Under the pieces are notes generated by a model, which did no database searches, was not told the origin of the DNA, and saw only the letters and a program-made list of their open reading frames with translations. A stretch of DNA of 39,931 bases from assembly GCA_910588195.1 (NCBI GenBank), contig CAJUPN010000012.1, positions 1-39,931 of the forward strand, written 5' to 3'. Positions 38,030 to 39,931 of this stretch are shown in pieces. Each line of letters starts with the position of its first letter. Within the stretch, counting starts at the first letter, position 1. Position numbers and translations under genes: made by a program. Source of the DNA: an uncultured Bacilli bacterium. GTDB taxonomy: Bacteria; Bacillota_I; Bacilli_A; RF39; UBA660.

Positions 38030-39775
38030 ATGAAGAAAAGAAACATAATGATAATAGTATTTATGCTTATAATCGGATTTGCAGCCGTAAGTACAACACT
38101 TGTTATAAATGGAACATTAAATATTGGATATAATGAAGATTTTTCATCAAGTGTAGTGTATACGAGAGCAGAAACAGAGGATGGAACAGCTGAGATAAAT
38201 CAAAATGAAAAAAATATAACATTTGAAACAAAAAAGTTAGAGAATGTTAGTGAGACAGCTACATTAGAATTTGATGTAACCAATAAAAGTAGAAATTATA
38301 ATGCTAGTGTAACAATCAACTGTGGTCTAAAAGAAAACTTTGAAAGTTTTAGTGAATATTTAAATATTGAAACAGATATAACAAGTCCTTTTAAATTAGA
38401 ATCAAGTGAAACAAAAACTGGTAGATTAGTTGTAACATTAAAAAAGGCCTATGATAAGGACTTAGAAACAACAGCAGAGATAGAATGTGAGTTAGTAGCA
38501 ACACCAGAAGAAAGAGAATCATTAGGAGATGAATATGTCCTTGTGTATGAAGATCCAATCTTGAATGGAGCAGATCCAGTAATAAAAGAAAATCTAGTTC
38601 CAGTAACTATAGCAGATAATGGAGAAGTAACATATGCTAACACGCAAAAGAAGTGGTATAGTTATGAAAATAAAGAATGGGCAAATGCAGTAATACTTGT
38701 TGATAATCCATCAAAAGAATATCAAGAAGGTAATATCATATCAGAAAGTGATATCGAATCATACTTTGTCTGGATACCAAGATATAAATATCAAATCTTT
38801 GATGAAGGCAACTATACTGAAGCTATTCAATCAAAACCTTCAACAAGTATAGCAAAAGAAATACAGATTGAGTTTGAATCAAACAGTACTAATCCATCAG
38901 CTGGAAGTAAACAAGGAGAATGGTTAACTCACCCAGCATTCACAAACTTTGATGTAAATGGAATATGGGTAGGAAAGTATGAAACAGGATACAAAGGAGC
39001 ATCATCAACTGAAGCAGCTCAAGTAAATGCAACAAACTCTTCTAAAGTAATAATAAAACCAAATGTATATTCTTGGAGATATCCAACAATTTCAAATATG
39101 TTCAAAACAGCTTATAACTACAATCGTGAATTAGATTCACACATGATGAAGAATACAGAATGGGGAGCAGTAGCATATTTAAGTCATTCAAAATATGGAA
39201 TAAATACAGAAGTAAGAATCAACAATAACTCAAGTCATTTAACTGGATACTCAGCAACAGATGGAGCAGATCAATCATCTATCCCTTCGGTATTTGGAAC
39301 GACATCAGATGTAACCTTGCCATATAATACAGAAACAGGATACAAAGCTTCCACAACTGGAAATATAACTGGAGTATACGATATGTCAGGAGGAGCTGAA
39401 GAATATGTAGCAGCATATATGCCAAATAAAAAGGATTTATCTGGATTTACTTCAACTGAACTAATTACATATTCAAAATACTTTGATGTATATCAAACTG
39501 ATTCTAGTATGACATCTTATAACCATAGAATTTTAGGAGATGCAACAGGAGAGATGGGACCATTCTATTATTATGCAGATAGAGATAATGCAGGTCGCTA
39601 TCATAATAATTGGTATGGCGATTATTCACTCTTTATAGACTCTACTAACCCTTGGTTCCGTCGAGGCGGCTATTACGCCCATGGCGTTATTGCTGGTCAG
39701 TTTAGCTTCAATAGTTTAGCTGGTGGTGTTCACTCTCCCATTGGATTTCGCCTTGTTCTCACAGCAAAAATTTAA
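38030..39775 (+). CDS. Modular surface protein with FGE/C-type-lectin-like C-terminal domain
   Basis: This 581-aa protein is the full-length paralogue of the gene at 1-1515. Residues 1-20 form an export segment (MKKRNIMIIVFMLIIGFAAV); then STTLVINGTLNIGYNEDF and the shared beta-sandwich module (to ~160) with LEFDVTNKSRNYNASVTINC. After a linker (YEDPILNGADPVIKENL), the C-terminal ~350 residues fit the FGE-sulfatase / C-type-lectin fold: WVGKYETGYKGASSTEAAQ, HMMKNTEWGAVAYLSHSKYG, GVYDMSGGAEEY, NPWFRRGGYYAHG, IGFRLVL. The last ~60 codons use CGN arginine and GGC glycine codons rarely used before them. AAGGT lies before the ATG. It has its own promoter and terminator. Confidence 0.88.
   Translation: MKKRNIMIIVFMLIIGFAAVSTTLVINGTLNIGYNEDFSSSVVYTRAETEDGTAEINQNEKNITFETKKLENVSETATLEFDVTNKSRNYNASVTINCGLKENFESFSEYLNIETDITSPFKLESSETKTGRLVVTLKKAYDKDLETTAEIECELVATPEERESLGDEYVLVYEDPILNGADPVIKENLVPVTIADNGEVTYANTQKKWYSYENKEWANAVILVDNPSKEYQEGNIISESDIESYFVWIPRYKYQIFDEGNYTEAIQSKPSTSIAKEIQIEFESNSTNPSAGSKQGEWLTHPAFTNFDVNGIWVGKYETGYKGASSTEAAQVNATNSSKVIIKPNVYSWRYPTISNMFKTAYNYNRELDSHMMKNTEWGAVAYLSHSKYGINTEVRINNNSSHLTGYSATDGADQSSIPSVFGTTSDVTLPYNTETGYKASTTGNITGVYDMSGGAEEYVAAYMPNKKDLSGFTSTELITYSKYFDVYQTDSSMTSYNHRILGDATGEMGPFYYYADRDNAGRYHNNWYGDYSLFIDSTNPWFRRGGYYAHGVIAGQFSFNSLAGGVHSPIGFRLVLTAKI
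38339..38517 (+). repeat. 179-bp block identical to 82-260
   Basis: This is the second copy of the identical block described at 82-260. It codes for the second half of the shared module in the 38030 protein. Confidence 0.9.
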
Positions 39776-39785
39776 AAATAATAAT

Positions 39786-39811
39786 AAAAGTTATCCAAAA
39801 GGATAACTTTT
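39786..39811 (+). terminator. Terminator of the 38030 surface protein gene
   Basis: AAAAGTTATCC (39786-39796) and GGATAACTTTT (39801-39811) form a perfect 11-bp stem with a four-base loop. Confidence 0.9.
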
Positions 39812-39851
39812 ATAAATTTATACAAAATGTATAATTTTGCAAAAATATGAC

Positions 39852-39921
39852 TTGACAAGACGATTAGGACTTGCTAAAAAAAAAAAAAAAAATGCTATAA
39901 TCAAGGTAGAGGAGTCTGCCC
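39852..39921 (+). promoter_or_regulatory. Poly-A phase-variable-type promoter, copy 3 (gene beyond the window)
   Basis: TTGACA (39852-39857), 13 bases, TTGCTA (39871-39876), 17 A (39876-39892), and the extended -10 TGC-TATAAT (39893-39901), which is a perfect consensus. TTGCTA-to-TATAAT spacing is 19. A leader box AGAGGAGTCTGCCC (39908-39921) follows. The coding sequence must start after 39931. Confidence 0.8.
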
Positions 39922-39931
39922 TTTAGTAGAT

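Noticed and set aside
1..39775. The two lectin-like paralogues as ends of a composite mobile element
   Set aside because: They are direct homologues 38 kb apart with essential genes between them and no transposase or inverted ends. Duplication and gene conversion explain them.
38030..39775. A true sulfatase-activating (formylglycine-generating) enzyme
   Set aside because: The protein has an export segment and a surface module, there is no sulfatase nearby, and the conserved active-site cysteines of that enzyme family are not seen. The fold is more likely used for display.

Overview
This window looks like a stretch of chromosome from a strongly AT-rich, low-GC Gram-positive bacterium of the Bacilli (Firmicutes). 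It carries ftsA-ftsZ followed by spoIIGA-sigE, the order known from Bacillus subtilis, plus spoIVB, murT-gatD and rpsP-khpA, so the lineage appears to be a spore former with a Gram-positive envelope. Gene sizes are compact. Many genes use a shifted Shine-Dalgarno of the form AGGTGAT. I see no tRNA, rRNA, CRISPR array, insertion sequence or prophage.

Layout. 1-1515 is the 3' end of a large surface-protein gene. 1593-2785 holds a small membrane protein, an unknown protein and a LemA-like protein. 2796-4852 (minus) is murT plus a gatD homologue that has lost its catalytic residues. 4953-8077 is a kinase-like protein, ftsA and ftsZ. 8155-9125 is a surface-protein gene behind a poly-A promoter. 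9193-10615 is spoIIGA-sigE. 10704-13600 is an LCP ligase, an unknown protein, rpsP and khpA. 13615-16840 holds tmcAL, a deoxyribosyltransferase-like protein, two probable sporulation genes and an FtsW/RodA-family gene. 16880-18422 (minus) is a metallophosphoesterase and a CPBP protease. 18554-23418 is a Tad/Flp-type secretion operon (two CpaB-like proteins, CpaF, TadB, TadC) with no recognisable pilin. 23497-24143 is a decayed gene. 24152-25556 is a second poly-A-promoter surface gene. 25662-28206 is xseA-xseB and spoIVB. 28283-35281 holds a GNAT-like protein, an Hpt/response-regulator pair, thiI, ackA and a DHH phosphoesterase. 35404-39775 holds two more surface-protein genes and a lipoprotein. 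A third poly-A promoter begins at 39852 and its gene lies beyond the window.

The main candidate for an undescribed system is a dispersed family of five exported proteins (1-1515, 8247, 24243, 35404, 38030). They share an N-terminal export segment and beta-sandwich module (GYATVSTTL-like start, VTN-S-QYDA motif) but carry unrelated C-terminal domains: an FGE/C-type-lectin-like domain, a glycine-rich domain, a Cna-B/Ig-like chain, or an unidentified domain. Two members, and a third gene off the right edge, sit behind nearly identical promoters with 16-17 consecutive A residues between TTGCTA and an extended -10 box. That is the geometry expected for slipped-strand phase variation and resembles the vlp promoters of Mycoplasma hyorhinis. 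A 179-bp perfectly identical block shared by two otherwise diverged members points to gene conversion. Together these suggest a phase-variable, recombining surface-display repertoire inserted among housekeeping genes, including between ftsZ and spoIIGA.

Sporulation control is also visible: a 0A-box-like site ahead of spoIIGA, a forespore-type promoter ahead of spoIVB, and mother-cell-type promoters ahead of two small minus-strand genes. These are motif matches read by eye.
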